Both the position numbers and the translations under genes were made by a program. A stretch of 64,000 nucleotides of DNA from Bosea sp. PAMC 26642. Its GTDB lineage: Bacteria; Pseudomonadota; Alphaproteobacteria; Rhizobiales; Beijerinckiaceae. The notes under the pieces are model-generated. The model was not told the DNA's origin, searched no databases, and saw only the letters and a list, made by a program, of their open reading frames with translations. The DNA lies in the NCBI RefSeq assembly GCF_001562255.1, contig NZ_CP014301.1, forward strand, positions 558,001-622,000, given 5' to 3'. Of the stretch, positions 50,601 through 59,420 are shown piece by piece (the stretch's first letter is position 1; the number at the start of each line of letters is the position of its first letter).

Positions 50601-50732
50601 GAACGACGGATCCTCCTCGCGCCCCAGGCTGACATAGGCGAGGATGCCGGCGATGGCCGAGACGATCATGAAATACCAGACGAGCGAGCGATGCTCGAGC
50701 GCCCAGTCGGACAGGTTGAAGCGGTTTGTCAT
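47643..50732 (-). CDS. RND efflux permease (AcrB/HAE1 superfamily)
   Basis: 1029 residues, the usual length, with the twelve-helix RND layout and two large periplasmic loops. MTNRFNLSDWALEHRSLVWY is the typical N-terminus; the proton-relay segment LGLLVDDAMIAVEMM in helix 4 has the double Asp, and the second half has GLIGVVAAMLPSGAPMGFVA. Start ATG 50732 overlaps the adaptor stop by ATGA. Pumps of this type export drugs, detergents or dyes with an adaptor and an outer-membrane channel; no channel gene is near, so a TolC encoded elsewhere is needed. Confidence 0.93.
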   Translation of the reverse strand: MTNRFNLSDWALEHRSLVWYFMIVSAIAGILAYVSLGREEDPSFTIKTMVIAAQWPGATVEDTARQVSDRIEKKLEELDSLDYTRSQTTPGQSVIYVNLKDTVKGADVPGVWVKVRNMINDIKRELPQGVVGPVFNEDFGDVFGNVYAFTADGLTQRQLRDYVEDVRAKVLTVPNVGKVNLIGAQDEVIFLEFSTREMAALGVSQQEVVQTLQAQNAITPSGVIEAGRERISVRVSGQFTSEEDLRGLNLRVNDRFFRLSDIATISRGHVDPPQALFRFKGQPAIGLAIGMKTGANLLEFGEALKEQMHKITGELPIGVGVHLVADQPVVVEEAVGGFTKALFEAVAIVLVVSFISLGMRAGLVVAITIPLVLAMTFVVMQYTGISLQRISLGALIIALGLLVDDAMIAVEMMVARLEAGDTLRKAATAVYSSTAFPMLTGTLVTVASFIPVGLNSSNAGEYTFTLFVVIAVSLLLSWIVAVLFAPLLGVALLPKTMKKHHDKPSRLSTMFSHVLVGAMRWRWLTIGVTVAMFSVSLYGMRFVEQQFFPSSDRNELLVDFTLQQNASITDTKAQMDRFEAKLAGDADIHHWSSYIGQGAVRFILSFDPQPANPNYGQMVIVTKNIAARERLRSRIKTWTREEFAGLDVYVDLLAVGPPAGRPVQYRLSGPDIHKVRELAQKLAAIVGEHPRVSDIGFNWNEPARVVKIDVLQDKARQLGVTSQDIAGVLNGVVGGTSITQVRDAIYLVDVVSRASAAERGAIETLQNLQLPGKNGQSVPLAAVATFRYELEQPLIWRRSRLPTVTIRGSIVDATQPATIVQQLEPKVQAFIRALPAGYAAAVAGPVEESAKSQGPIAAVVPLMLFLMATILMVQMQSFSRLFLVVAAAPLGLIGVVAAMLPSGAPMGFVAILGVLALIGILIRNSVILVVQIEDLRREGRAPWEAVVEATMHRTRPILLTAAAASLALIPISHEVFWGPMAYAMMGGIIVGTLLTLLFLPALYVAWFGIKAPSEPDAEPLPAQPAHEPA

Positions 50733-51808
50733 TGGAATGCCCCATCTGGGATTGTGACTGCTTGGCCAGGGACCAGGCTGTTCACGCCGGCAACGACAAC
50801 GCGTGAGCCGGCGGTGAGCCCGTCGAGGATCCGAACGAAAGATCGCTCTCGCGCGGCAATCGTCACGTCCTGGGTCGACACCGTTCGGGTCGCCGGATCG
50901 ACGACCCAGACCATGGTCTTGCCGTCCCGCTCCAGCAGGGCGGAGGGCGGCAGTTCGATGCCCGGGAAGGCCTGCGTCGTGACCGTTGCGGTAATCGTCG
51001 TTCCGAGGCGAAAGCTCCTCGCCGGGCCGTCAAGCGCGATCCTGACCCGCCGCGTGCGGGTGGCGGGATCTGCTTGCGGTGCGATCTCCCGCACCGATCC
51101 GGCAGTCCGGACCGACGGATCGACTTGCAGGGCGATGTCGAAGCGGGATTCCAACCTGATATCCCGCCCGATCGTCTCGGGCAGATCGACCACCGCCTCG
51201 CGGATGTCGGGGCGTGCCACCGAAACGACCGTCTGGCCCGGCTGGACTACCTGCCCGAGCTCTGCCGCAACCGTGGTGACGACACCGTCGAAGTCGGCCC
51301 GCAACTCGGTGTAGCTGAGCTGCTCCTGCGCCTTGTCGAGCTCCGCCTTTGCACGGGTGACGCCGGCACGCGCGGTCTCAAGGGCTTGCGTGGCGGCGTC
51401 GAACTGGGACTGGTTGGAAATGTCCTGCAAGAGCAGCTTGCGCTGCCGTGCCTCTGTCGCGGCGGCGTTTTCAAGCCGGGCGCTGGCGCTGGCCAGGTCG
51501 GCCTGGGCCGACCGCACGGCCAGCTCATAAGCGACGGGATCGAGCCTGGCCAGGCGATCTCCCCGCTTGACGACGTCGCCGACATTCACGTCACGGCTCA
51601 CGATGCGCCCAAGCACCTGGAAGCCAATGTCGGACTTGTAGCGAGGCTCGACGGTTCCGGCGAAGCCTAGCGTCCGCGCCGTCTGCGGAGTCGCTACGAC
51701 GGAGATAACGGGCCGGGGGGACGGTGCCGTCGCGTGCGGCTTTTCCTTGCAGCCCGCGAGCAGCACGATCGCGCCGAGGACGGTCAGGGATGTCATGACT
51801 GGTTTCAT
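50729..51808 (-). CDS. RND efflux adaptor lipoprotein 2
   Basis: 359 residues from ATG 51808. Lipoprotein signal MKPVMTSLTVLGAIVLLAGC. A lipoyl-like half (VLGRIVSRDVNVGDVVKRGD), a helical hairpin (RSAQADLASASARLENAAAT, LETARAGVTRAKAELDKAQEQ), then beta-barrel (TTITATVTTQAFPGIELPPSALL). Both neighbours overlap by 4 bp. It is clearly different from adaptor 1 upstream. Confidence 0.92.
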   Translation of the reverse strand: MKPVMTSLTVLGAIVLLAGCKEKPHATAPSPRPVISVVATPQTARTLGFAGTVEPRYKSDIGFQVLGRIVSRDVNVGDVVKRGDRLARLDPVAYELAVRSAQADLASASARLENAAATEARQRKLLLQDISNQSQFDAATQALETARAGVTRAKAELDKAQEQLSYTELRADFDGVVTTVAAELGQVVQPGQTVVSVARPDIREAVVDLPETIGRDIRLESRFDIALQVDPSVRTAGSVREIAPQADPATRTRRVRIALDGPARSFRLGTTITATVTTQAFPGIELPPSALLERDGKTMVWVVDPATRTVSTQDVTIAARERSFVRILDGLTAGSRVVVAGVNSLVPGQAVTIPDGAFQ

Positions 51809-52902
51809 CGGGCCGCTCCTTTGGCAACCGCGACAACCTGGCCGGGTCGAAGGAACTGCGCCCCGCCGGTCGCGACCATCTCGCCGGGTTGGAGCCCCTC
51901 GCGCATGAAAACCTTCCCGGTTTCGTAGCCTTCGACGGTGATCGGCTTCAGCAACACTGCGTTCGTCAGGGGGTCGACGGTCCACACGGCCGGTTGGCCG
52001 CTTCCGCTCGAGAGCGCACTCCACGGCACCACGACGAGCTTATGCGACTGCATCCGGCCCTCGCCGATGACCGAGGCGCCGAGCGTCATCGCTGCCGGCG
52101 ACTGCGCGAGGCCGACTTTGACCCTGACGGTCCCCGTGAGCCTGTCCACAGTGGGCGAGACCTCCCGTACGGCGCCTGTTGCCGTGATGGCGGGGTCGGA
52201 CACGAGAGACAGCGCGATGGCGGGGTCTGCGGGCTCGCGAGTGAAGATCGACTCGTTGACGTTGAACACCGCATCGCGCGGCCCGTCCTGGGCGATCGAG
52301 AATACGGTCTGCGCCGCTTGCATGACCTGCCCGGTTTCGGCATTGCGCGCCGTGATGACGCCGGCAACGCCGGCCTGCAGCACCGTGTCGGACAGACGAT
52401 CGCGCGCTGTGCCGAGCTGAGCTCTGGCGTCAACGAGGGTGGCGTCGGCCGTGCGGTAGGCTTCCTGGGCCTGATCGTGTTCGCGCTGGGTCGTGAAGCC
52501 TCGGGCGAGCAACGCCTTCTGGCGCTCGTAGCTGGAGGTCGCCTGGCGCAGCACAGCCTCCGCGGAAAGGACCGCGGCCTCGGCGGCAGTGACTGTCGCC
52601 CGCTGCTGCTGCGGATCGAGCCTGGCCAGCACCTGGTCGGCCGCCACGTGGTCGCCGACATTGACCAGGCGCTCGGTGATGCGACCTCCGACCCGAAAGG
52701 ACAGGTCGCTCTCGACCCGTGGGCGAATCTCGCCGGTCAGTCGAATAGTCGGCGCATAGTCGGCCAGCGTCGCCGCCTCGACCTGCACTGCGGTCGGCGG
52801 GTTCTCCGGGCCGCTGGTCTCATCCTGACAGGCGGCCAAGCCCGACACGGCAAGCATTGCCATGCAACAGGCCGATACCCGCCATCGACGGTTGTACTCC
52901 AT
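51805..52902 (-). CDS. RND efflux adaptor lipoprotein 1
   Basis: 365 residues from ATG 52902 with AAAGGGG 6 nt upstream. Signal with lipobox LAAC (Cys near 25). FRVGGRITERLVNVGDHVAADQ (lipoyl-like), then a helical hairpin (EAAVLSAEAVLRQATSSYERQ) and beta-barrel and membrane-proximal parts. First gene of the leftward efflux operon. Two adaptors in one operon may form a hetero-assembly, as in some other RND pumps. Confidence 0.92.
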   Translation of the reverse strand: MEYNRRWRVSACCMAMLAVSGLAACQDETSGPENPPTAVQVEAATLADYAPTIRLTGEIRPRVESDLSFRVGGRITERLVNVGDHVAADQVLARLDPQQQRATVTAAEAAVLSAEAVLRQATSSYERQKALLARGFTTQREHDQAQEAYRTADATLVDARAQLGTARDRLSDTVLQAGVAGVITARNAETGQVMQAAQTVFSIAQDGPRDAVFNVNESIFTREPADPAIALSLVSDPAITATGAVREVSPTVDRLTGTVRVKVGLAQSPAAMTLGASVIGEGRMQSHKLVVVPWSALSSGSGQPAVWTVDPLTNAVLLKPITVEGYETGKVFMREGLQPGEMVATGGAQFLRPGQVVAVAKGAAR

Positions 52903-53257
52903 CACATGCCCCTTTCGCTGGCTGAAAGCCAAAGCTCGGAGCGATGGAATACGTAGGCCGATAAATACGGTCCAATATATTATTATTAGATTTGCGATTG
53001 ATAAAAGATATCAATAGCCGACGTCAGTGCTGCTGCTGCGCAGAGAAACTGCTTAGGACGGGCTACGCCTTCAGGACGAAGCGGCTCCATGGGAGACCGT
53101 GCGTTTGTTCCGCTTCGAGGCACCTTACGGGCAGACATGGGCCGGACACCAAAGCCGAAGTCCATCTATCCTTTGCGGCGGCAGGAAGAGGCGTTGGTTG
53201 CGGCAGGTCTGATGTCTACGATATTGTTTTTGCAGTTCTGATTTGAGAATTATACCG
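52903..53257. promoter_or_regulatory. Divergent regulatory region, efflux operon / LysR
   Basis: 355 bp between the divergent efflux operon and the LysR gene. The part near 52,950-53,020 is AT-rich (AATATATTATTATTAG) and includes the palindrome listed separately. The rest, 53,020-53,240, shows no ORF or repeat that I can support. Confidence 0.6.
52997..53015. promoter_or_regulatory. Perfect palindrome, candidate LysR operator
   Basis: ATTGATA-N5-TATCAAT is a perfect 7-bp inverted repeat of LysR-box type (an AT-rich dyad of T-N11-A form). It lies 95 bp before the adaptor 1 start and 243 bp before the LysR start, a position suited to control of the efflux operon. Confidence 0.6.
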
Positions 53258-54154
53258 ATGGACCTTCGTCACCTCAGGTACTTCGTCGCGACGGCCGAAG
53301 AACTTCATTTTGGTCGAGCCGCGGAGCGGCTCCACATCGCGCAGCCGGCCCTGAGCATCCAGATCAAGGCCCTGGAGGAGACGCTGGGGGTCCGGCTCCT
53401 TAACCGGACGAACCGGGTCGTGACACTGACGGAGGCTGGCCGGCTGTTCCTTAGGGAGGCCCGCCGCACCCTCGAACAGGCGCAGCATGCCGCATCGGTG
53501 GCCCGCCGGGCGGGGCGCGGCGAGATCGGCCGCATTGAGATCGGCTACTCCGCCGATGTTTCCTATTCTGGGGTGCTGTCAAAAACCCTGCGAGAGTACC
53601 GCCGGCAAATGCCCGACGTCGAGCTCGGACTGCACGAACTGCATCCGAGCACTCAGATCGCGCAGTTGCTGGAAGGCCGAATCCAGATCGGCTTCCTCGC
53701 CAGCTTTATCGGAAGCCCTGCCTGGAAGCTGCCGCAGGATCTTGATGCGATCCGCCTGATGGAATGGCCGCTGCGGATCGCGCTTCCGGTCGATCATCCC
53801 CTCGCGCGGCGCAGCCGGATTCCGCGTGAGGCGCTCGCCGACGAACCCTTCATTCTCTATGTCGGGTCGGACGTCGAGCAGGACCGCTCGTTGGTCCAGT
53901 TGACGCTCGGGTTTGCGCCGCGCGTTGCATATGAGGCGCGCAGCGGATTTTCTCTCATCAGCCTTGTCGGCGCCGGACTGGGCGTGGCCATCGTGCCATC
54001 GTCGGTCAGCTCCATCAGCATCGGCGAGCACGTGGTCTACCGGCCCATCGCGGGCAACACGATCCAGATCGGCACCGAGGTTGTCTTCCGCCGCGACGCT
54101 GACGACCCCGCCATCGTCAATTTCCTGCAGATGCTCCGCGTCGATCAACTATAA
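53258..54154 (+). CDS. LysR-family regulator, divergent from efflux operon
   Basis: 298 residues from ATG 53258. MDLRHLRYFVATAEELHFGRAAERLHIAQPALSIQ-type winged HTH at residues 1-60 with VRLLNRTNRVVTLTEAGR as the wing; the two-lobed effector domain follows (DVELGLHELHPSTQIAQLLEG, GLGVAIVPSSV). It most likely binds the intergenic palindrome and controls the efflux genes and itself. Effector unknown. Confidence 0.92.
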   Translation: MDLRHLRYFVATAEELHFGRAAERLHIAQPALSIQIKALEETLGVRLLNRTNRVVTLTEAGRLFLREARRTLEQAQHAASVARRAGRGEIGRIEIGYSADVSYSGVLSKTLREYRRQMPDVELGLHELHPSTQIAQLLEGRIQIGFLASFIGSPAWKLPQDLDAIRLMEWPLRIALPVDHPLARRSRIPREALADEPFILYVGSDVEQDRSLVQLTLGFAPRVAYEARSGFSLISLVGAGLGVAIVPSSVSSISIGEHVVYRPIAGNTIQIGTEVVFRRDADDPAIVNFLQMLRVDQL

Positions 54155-54210
54155 GTTTCGGTGCCTCGGCGTCGCCAAGGACTTCGCTCCCAACCCCAGA
54201 ACCAAGACCG

Positions 54211-55098
54211 CTAGGGGCGATCCACCGCCTCTTCTTTGAAGGCAGCGAGCGCAGTCGCGACGAAAGCGCCGACGCTTCCCAAGCTGCGGGTCTCCCGGCG
54301 CGTGACCAGATATTCCCCAGCAAAGATATTGAAGTCGGACATTGTCAGCGTGCGCAGCCGAGGATCCAAGCCGCGCTCCCGGTCAAGTACGATACCGATG
54401 CCAATCCCGGCAGCCACCGCCTCCTTGACGGCCTCGCGACTACCTAAAACGAGATGCGGCGTGATCTCGATGCCTCGCTCCGCCAGCGCTGCCTCGAAGA
54501 GATGGCGCGTCATCGAGCCGGCCTCCCGCGTCACGAGGCGCTGACCTGAGAGTTCGGACGCTTCGATCTGCCTGCGCTCCCACCAGGGATGACCGGCATG
54601 CACCAGGATCTCGACGCGCTGGTCCAGCAGAAAGTCGCATGCAAAGTCGGGATGTGGCTGGCGCAGTGTGGCGATGGCGATGTCGACACGGTGCTGCGCG
54701 ACAAGTTCCAGCAGACTGCTCGAATTTGCGAGCCGCACGTCGAGCTGCACTCCGGGATGCGCCGCAATGAAGCGTTCCAGAACCGGCATAGCCACATAGG
54801 GCGCGCACAGACCGATGGCGAGGTACCCTGCGGCGAGGCTACGGCTGTCGCTCATTCGGGCGGAGATGTCATCAAGCATGAGGATCGCCTGCCGGACCTT
54901 GGGCAGCAGGTCGAGAGCGTCCGGCGTCAGCTCTACGCCGCCCGCAGTGCGCTGGAACAGGCGCGTCCCAACTGCATCCTCGAGGGATTTTACGTGCTGG
55001 GTGACCGCGGGCTGGCTGACGCCCAGTGCGTGGGCTGCGGCGGAGAAAGTGCGATGGCTCGCGACGGCGTGGAAGGCGCGGAGTTGGGACAGATTCAT
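54211..55098 (-). CDS. LysR-family regulator of the phosphonate operon
   Basis: 295 residues. N-terminal HTH MNLSQLRAFHAVASHRTFSAA, then GVSQPAVTQHVKSLE; effector domain up to VGAFVATALAAFKEEA. Divergent from the binding-protein gene across 92 bp, so it almost certainly controls the phosphonate-type operon. LysR regulators responding to 2-aminoethylphosphonate are known in such loci; that this one does is inferred. Confidence 0.9.
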   Translation of the reverse strand: MNLSQLRAFHAVASHRTFSAAAHALGVSQPAVTQHVKSLEDAVGTRLFQRTAGGVELTPDALDLLPKVRQAILMLDDISARMSDSRSLAAGYLAIGLCAPYVAMPVLERFIAAHPGVQLDVRLANSSSLLELVAQHRVDIAIATLRQPHPDFACDFLLDQRVEILVHAGHPWWERRQIEASELSGQRLVTREAGSMTRHLFEAALAERGIEITPHLVLGSREAVKEAVAAGIGIGIVLDRERGLDPRLRTLTMSDFNIFAGEYLVTRRETRSLGSVGAFVATALAAFKEEAVDRP

Positions 55099-55190
55099 GG
55101 GAAGGGGCGCCGTTCCGATAAGCTTAGCTTCATTACAGTGTCACACGATTTAGCAACACTTATATCACAGCAGCTCTGTGGGAGACACTG
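55099..55190. promoter_or_regulatory. Divergent promoter region of the phosphonate operon
   Basis: A 92-bp gap that must hold both promoters. It contains the dyad TAAGCTTA at about 55120-55127, repeated in part by AGCTTCATTA, and an AT-rich TTATATCAC before the binding-protein gene. These are candidate LysR contacts. Confidence 0.5.
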
Positions 55191-56159
55191 ATGCCAAACC
55201 TCACCAACAGCATCGCGCGGATCGCCGCCATCGCCGCCGCCGCGTTCACACTGGCGGGCAGCCCCGCGCTCGCTAGAGAGGTTGTGATCTACAACGCCTC
55301 CGACAGCGTCAATAACGCGCTCGTCAGCGCTTTCAAGAAGAAGCACCCTGATATCGAAGTGAAATTCGTGTCGGGTTCGACCGGCCCGATCGCCGAGCGC
55401 GCCATCGCCGAGAAGGCCAAGCCGCAGGCCGACGTCGTCTATCTCGTCAACAACGTCGCCCTGGAGCAACTCAAGCAGGCCGGCGTTTTCGAGCCCTACG
55501 AGCCGAAGGGATCGAAGATCCTGCCCGCCTTCCGCGATGCTGATGGCTTCTACAGCAAGTACTTCGCCACGACGATGTGCATGGTCGTCAACAAGGAGCG
55601 GCTGGCGCAAAAGGGCCTGCCAATGCCTGCGACCTGGGAAGACTTGATCAGGCCGGTGTATCGCAAGGAGATTTCGCTGCCGTCGCCGCTCAAATCGGGC
55701 ACCGGCGGCGCTATCCTGACGACATTCGTCGACGCTTTCGGCTGGCCGTTCGTCGAGAACCTGAACGAGAACGTCTACCAGTATTCCGATGGCGGCTCGG
55801 GCGGCGCGCAGTTGGCGGGCTCGGGCGAGGTCGCGATCGGCCTGACCTTCGACACCACCTGCTTCGAGACCAAGGCCTCTGGCAGGCCGGTCGAGATCGT
55901 CTATGGCCGGATCACGCCCAATGTCACCGAGGGCGGTGGCTTGGTCGCCGGCGGCCCCAACCCGGCCGAAGCCAGGATCTTCCTCGATTTCATGGCGGGG
56001 GACGACGCCGCCGCTGTGCTCGGCAAGGTTGTCGGTGCCACAGCCGTGCCCGGACACGGCCTGGTCGATCTGAAACAGATTACGCTCTGGCAGATGCGCC
56101 GCCCGGTCGACATGACCGCCTTCCGGCGCGAATTCGCCAGCCGCATCCTCAAGCAGTGA
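55191..56159 (+). CDS. Periplasmic binding protein, 2-aminoethylphosphonate-type ABC transporter
   Basis: 322-residue precursor with a signal ending SPALA (residue ~27). EVVIYNASDSVNNALVSAFKK is the start of the Fe3+/AEP-binding protein fold; FVSGSTGPIAERAIAEKAKPQADV, then MCMVVNKERLAQKGLPMPATWEDL and the SGTGGAILTTFVDAFGW loop match the PhnS2-type. GGGAG lies upstream of the ATG. The order binding protein, ATPase, double permease and PLP enzyme points to aminophosphonate uptake; a ferric-iron binding protein is a less likely alternative. Confidence 0.8.
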   Translation: MPNLTNSIARIAAIAAAAFTLAGSPALAREVVIYNASDSVNNALVSAFKKKHPDIEVKFVSGSTGPIAERAIAEKAKPQADVVYLVNNVALEQLKQAGVFEPYEPKGSKILPAFRDADGFYSKYFATTMCMVVNKERLAQKGLPMPATWEDLIRPVYRKEISLPSPLKSGTGGAILTTFVDAFGWPFVENLNENVYQYSDGGSGGAQLAGSGEVAIGLTFDTTCFETKASGRPVEIVYGRITPNVTEGGGLVAGGPNPAEARIFLDFMAGDDAAAVLGKVVGATAVPGHGLVDLKQITLWQMRRPVDMTAFRREFASRILKQ

Positions 56160-56172
56160 CGGGTCGCGAACG

Positions 56173-57300
56173 GTGATCGAACTAGCGGCCGCGCCTCTGG
56201 CCGCGGAGCGGCCGGCCCTTCGCGAGGGCCGGCCGCATCTGGCGGTGCGCGACATCGTCAAATCCTATGGTGGTACCACCCGGGCGGTCGACGGCGTGTC
56301 GCTGGAACTCGCCAAGGGAGAGTTCGTCACGCTTCTGGGCGACTCCGGGTGTGGCAAGACAAGTTTGCTCAGGATCATAGCAGGCTTCGTGCGGCCTGAT
56401 GGCGGGCGCGTCCTGCGCGCAGAGCAGGATGTCACCGAGATGGCCCCGGCGCGCCGGCGCATGGGCTTCGTGTTCCAGTCCTACGCGCTGTTCCCGACGA
56501 AGACCGTCGCAGAGAACATCGGCTTCGCACTGACGATCGCCTCGCGCGGCCGCGACGAACGGGAGCGGCGCGTCACCGAACTGGCGCGACTCGTCGAGAT
56601 GGAGCTGCTCCTCGAACGCTATCCGCACGAGCTGTCCGGCGGCCAGCAGCAGCGCGTCGCATTAGCGCGAGCGCTGGCTTCCGATCCGGAGGTACTGCTG
56701 CTAGACGAGCCGATGTCGGCACTGGATGCGCGCATCCGCGTCAAGCTGCGCAACGAATTGCGATCGATCATCGACAAGCTCGGCATCACGACGCTCTACG
56801 TGACGCATGACCAGGAAGAGGCCCTGGCCCTGTCGGACAGGGTCGCAGTGATGCGCAACGGCTGCATCGAGCAGATCGGCACGCCGGCACAGATCTACCA
56901 CCGGCCCGGCTCCATCTTCCTGGCCCAGTTCATCGGGGTCTCGAACCTGGTCGAAGGGCATGCGGGCGCCGACGGCCTGGACTCATATGGCGAAATCTGG
57001 CCGATAGTGTTCCCGTCTGAGATCAGGTCCGGAGAGCTCGTCACCGCGGTCTACCGGCCCGAGCATCTTGCGGTCATGCCCGTCGCCAACGCCGGAGGGG
57101 CGGGACTGACCGGGCGGATCGCGAGTTCGGCCTTCCTCGGTGCATTTGTGCGCCTCACGGTAACGCTCGACTCAGGGCGTACCGTCATTGCCGACTGCCC
57201 GTCACACGAGGTCGAGCGGGTCGGGGCACGTGGCGCGTCCGTCGCTGTCGTGCCAGATGCGACCCGCGCGGCGTTGATTCCTCGTCGGAGTCAGCCGTGA
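56173..57300 (+). CDS. ABC transporter ATP-binding protein (PhnT-like)
   Basis: 375 residues from GTG 56173. Walker A GDSGCGKTSLL, Q-loop FVFQSYALFP, signature ELSGGQQQRVALARALA, Walker B VLLLDEPMSALD, His switch YVTHDQEEAL. The C-terminal ~120 residues are the TOBE-type domain. 13 bp after the binding-protein stop; its stop overlaps the permease start (GTGA). Confidence 0.9.
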   Translation: MIELAAAPLAAERPALREGRPHLAVRDIVKSYGGTTRAVDGVSLELAKGEFVTLLGDSGCGKTSLLRIIAGFVRPDGGRVLRAEQDVTEMAPARRRMGFVFQSYALFPTKTVAENIGFALTIASRGRDERERRVTELARLVEMELLLERYPHELSGGQQQRVALARALASDPEVLLLDEPMSALDARIRVKLRNELRSIIDKLGITTLYVTHDQEEALALSDRVAVMRNGCIEQIGTPAQIYHRPGSIFLAQFIGVSNLVEGHAGADGLDSYGEIWPIVFPSEIRSGELVTAVYRPEHLAVMPVANAGGAGLTGRIASSAFLGAFVRLTVTLDSGRTVIADCPSHEVERVGARGASVAVVPDATRAALIPRRSQP

Positions 57301-59420
57301 CGCGCCTGCTGCGGCAATTGCCGGGTGCGATCATCAGCGGCGTCGTCGCGCTGCTGCTAGTGGTCTTCATCGGCGTGCCCATCGGCGCCGTACTGGTCAA
57401 TAGCTTCGTCATCTCAGGTCCGATGCCGCCTGCACGTCTCAAGACGGTGACTGCCGATGCGCTCGGCCGGCTGTCGGTGGAAGACAGGACGGCCCTGATG
57501 CGCCGCTGGACCGAGACGGCGACCGAGCCGGAAAACGTCGAAGCGACCGCGACCGCGTTCCGCCTCGCCGGGCTGACTCCACCTTGGGATCGCAAGGCGC
57601 CCTATTCCGATCAAGCCCTGGCAAGGCAGGTCGCGCTGGCCGCGCTGACGCTGCAGGATCAGGCCGAGGTCGTCGATAATCAGGCGCTCGCGCATGTGAT
57701 GCTGCACAAGCGGACTGCGCTCGCCTTTAGAGTGAAAGGTCTGATCGGCCAACAGGCGTTCGACACGCTGCGCAATGGCTCCGAGGAGCGCTGGGGGCTC
57801 GACCACTACCTCAAGGTCTTTCAGGATTCCTATCTCCGCAATGCCGCATTCAACAGCCTGACGCTCGCCGCCATGTCGGTCTTCTTCACAGTGTCGCTCG
57901 CCTTCGCGCTGGCCTACGGCATCAATTGCGGCGGTGTGCCATGGCCTTCCGTGATGAGAGGCGTCTTCCTGATGCCGCTGGTCGCGCCCCCGGTGTTGAT
58001 CGCGACCGCGACGGTGATGCTGTTCGGCCGACGCGGATTGGTGACGCATTCGCTGCTCGACCGGAGCCTGGGGCTGATCGACGCCGACGAGACCAATCTC
58101 TACGGTCTTCTGGGCGTCGTCCTGGCGCAGACATTGTCGTTCATGCCAGCCACGCTGATCATTCTCGACAATGTTCTGCGCCGGCAGGACGGGCGCATCG
58201 ACGAGGCGGCAGCGGGTCTCGGCGCCAGCCACTTCACGACCTTTCGCCACGTCACGCTACCGTTGGCCATGCCCGCGATCAAACGCGCGATCGTGCTTGT
58301 TTTCATCATGAGCCTGACGGATTTCGGCAATCCGCTCATTCTCGGGCGCGACACCCCGGTTCTCGCCGGCATCGTCTACGACGAGATCACCGCCTACCGA
58401 AACACGCCTCTGGCGGCGGCGCTTTGTGTCTGGATGATCATCCCCTCACTTCTGCTCTACCTTGGCCTGGAGTTGACAGGGCGCCGGAAGGGCTATTCGA
58501 GCGCGAGCGCCGCGGGACGCTCCGAGCTGCCCATGCCCCGTTCCTGGCGCATCGGCCTGACCGCGCTGGCGGGAACCGTCGGCGCGCTCATCTTCGCGGT
58601 CTACGGCACCATGGCGCTCGGCGCGGTGACGAAGATCTGGGGCAGCGACTGGGGCCTGACTCTCGGCTATTTCACAGGCGAAGGCGTCAAGGTCGGCCTC
58701 GCCGGCACTGGCTATGGCAGCTCCGAGCGCGGTCTGGACCTCGTCTGGGAAAGCCTGCGCATCGGCCTGATTGCCGGCCCTCTCGGCGGGCTGTTCGCGG
58801 TCGTCATCGCCTATGTCGTTGAGCGCCTGCGGCCGCCGGGCGCCAACCTGATCGTCTTTCTCGTGCTGGTGCCGGCAATCCTGCCCGGCATCATCTTCGG
58901 CATCGGATATATCGTCGCCTTCAACGTGCCCTTCGGCGTTCCGAGCCTGTCGCTCACCGGTACTTCGGCGATCCTCGTCATCAACGTCCTGTTCTCTAAC
59001 ATTTTCGTCGGCGTGCTCGCCGCGCGCGCAGCCCTGCAGCGCATTGACCGCTCCATCGACGAAGCCGCCGAAAGCCTGGGGGCAGGCCTCGTATCGCGCT
59101 TCCTGAGCGTGACATTGCCGATCCTGCTGCCGGCCCTGTTGCTCGGCATGCTCTATGTCTTCATCGACGCGCTGACGACGCTATCCTCGGTGATCTTCCT
59201 GGTCTCCGGCAACCACAAGCTCGCCTCGGTCGCGATCTTCAACCACGCCGGTTCCGGCGAATATGGCTATGCCGCCGCCAAGAGCCTCGTCCTGTTGGCC
59301 TTCGCGCTTGCGGCCATCGGCCTCGCAAGACTGATCGAGAAGGGCCGGGAGCCTGGCCGGCGCCGGCTCTCGCCCCTGCGTTGGCTGGCGCTTCCGCGCT
59401 TCCCGGCACTTTCGAAATGA
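57297..59420 (+). CDS. Fused double permease (PhnU2-like)
   Basis: 707 residues from GTG 57297. Two BPD_transp_1 halves: EAA loop 1 IDEAAAGLGASHFTTFRHVTLPLA and EAA loop 2 IDEAAESLGAGLVSRFLSV, each with about six helices around residues ~175-395 and ~480-700. An unusual soluble insert (residues ~45-150, TADALGRLSVEDRTALMRRW) lies after the first helix. Fused double permeases are typical of aminoethylphosphonate and iron uptake systems. Confidence 0.88.
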   Translation: MTRLLRQLPGAIISGVVALLLVVFIGVPIGAVLVNSFVISGPMPPARLKTVTADALGRLSVEDRTALMRRWTETATEPENVEATATAFRLAGLTPPWDRKAPYSDQALARQVALAALTLQDQAEVVDNQALAHVMLHKRTALAFRVKGLIGQQAFDTLRNGSEERWGLDHYLKVFQDSYLRNAAFNSLTLAAMSVFFTVSLAFALAYGINCGGVPWPSVMRGVFLMPLVAPPVLIATATVMLFGRRGLVTHSLLDRSLGLIDADETNLYGLLGVVLAQTLSFMPATLIILDNVLRRQDGRIDEAAAGLGASHFTTFRHVTLPLAMPAIKRAIVLVFIMSLTDFGNPLILGRDTPVLAGIVYDEITAYRNTPLAAALCVWMIIPSLLLYLGLELTGRRKGYSSASAAGRSELPMPRSWRIGLTALAGTVGALIFAVYGTMALGAVTKIWGSDWGLTLGYFTGEGVKVGLAGTGYGSSERGLDLVWESLRIGLIAGPLGGLFAVVIAYVVERLRPPGANLIVFLVLVPAILPGIIFGIGYIVAFNVPFGVPSLSLTGTSAILVINVLFSNIFVGVLAARAALQRIDRSIDEAAESLGAGLVSRFLSVTLPILLPALLLGMLYVFIDALTTLSSVIFLVSGNHKLASVAIFNHAGSGEYGYAAAKSLVLLAFALAAIGLARLIEKGREPGRRRLSPLRWLALPRFPALSK

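Noticed and set aside
48666..51314. 882-codon plus-strand open frame opposite the RND permease
   Set aside because: Charged, His/Arg/Asp-rich low-complexity product; the minus strand encodes a full RND protein.
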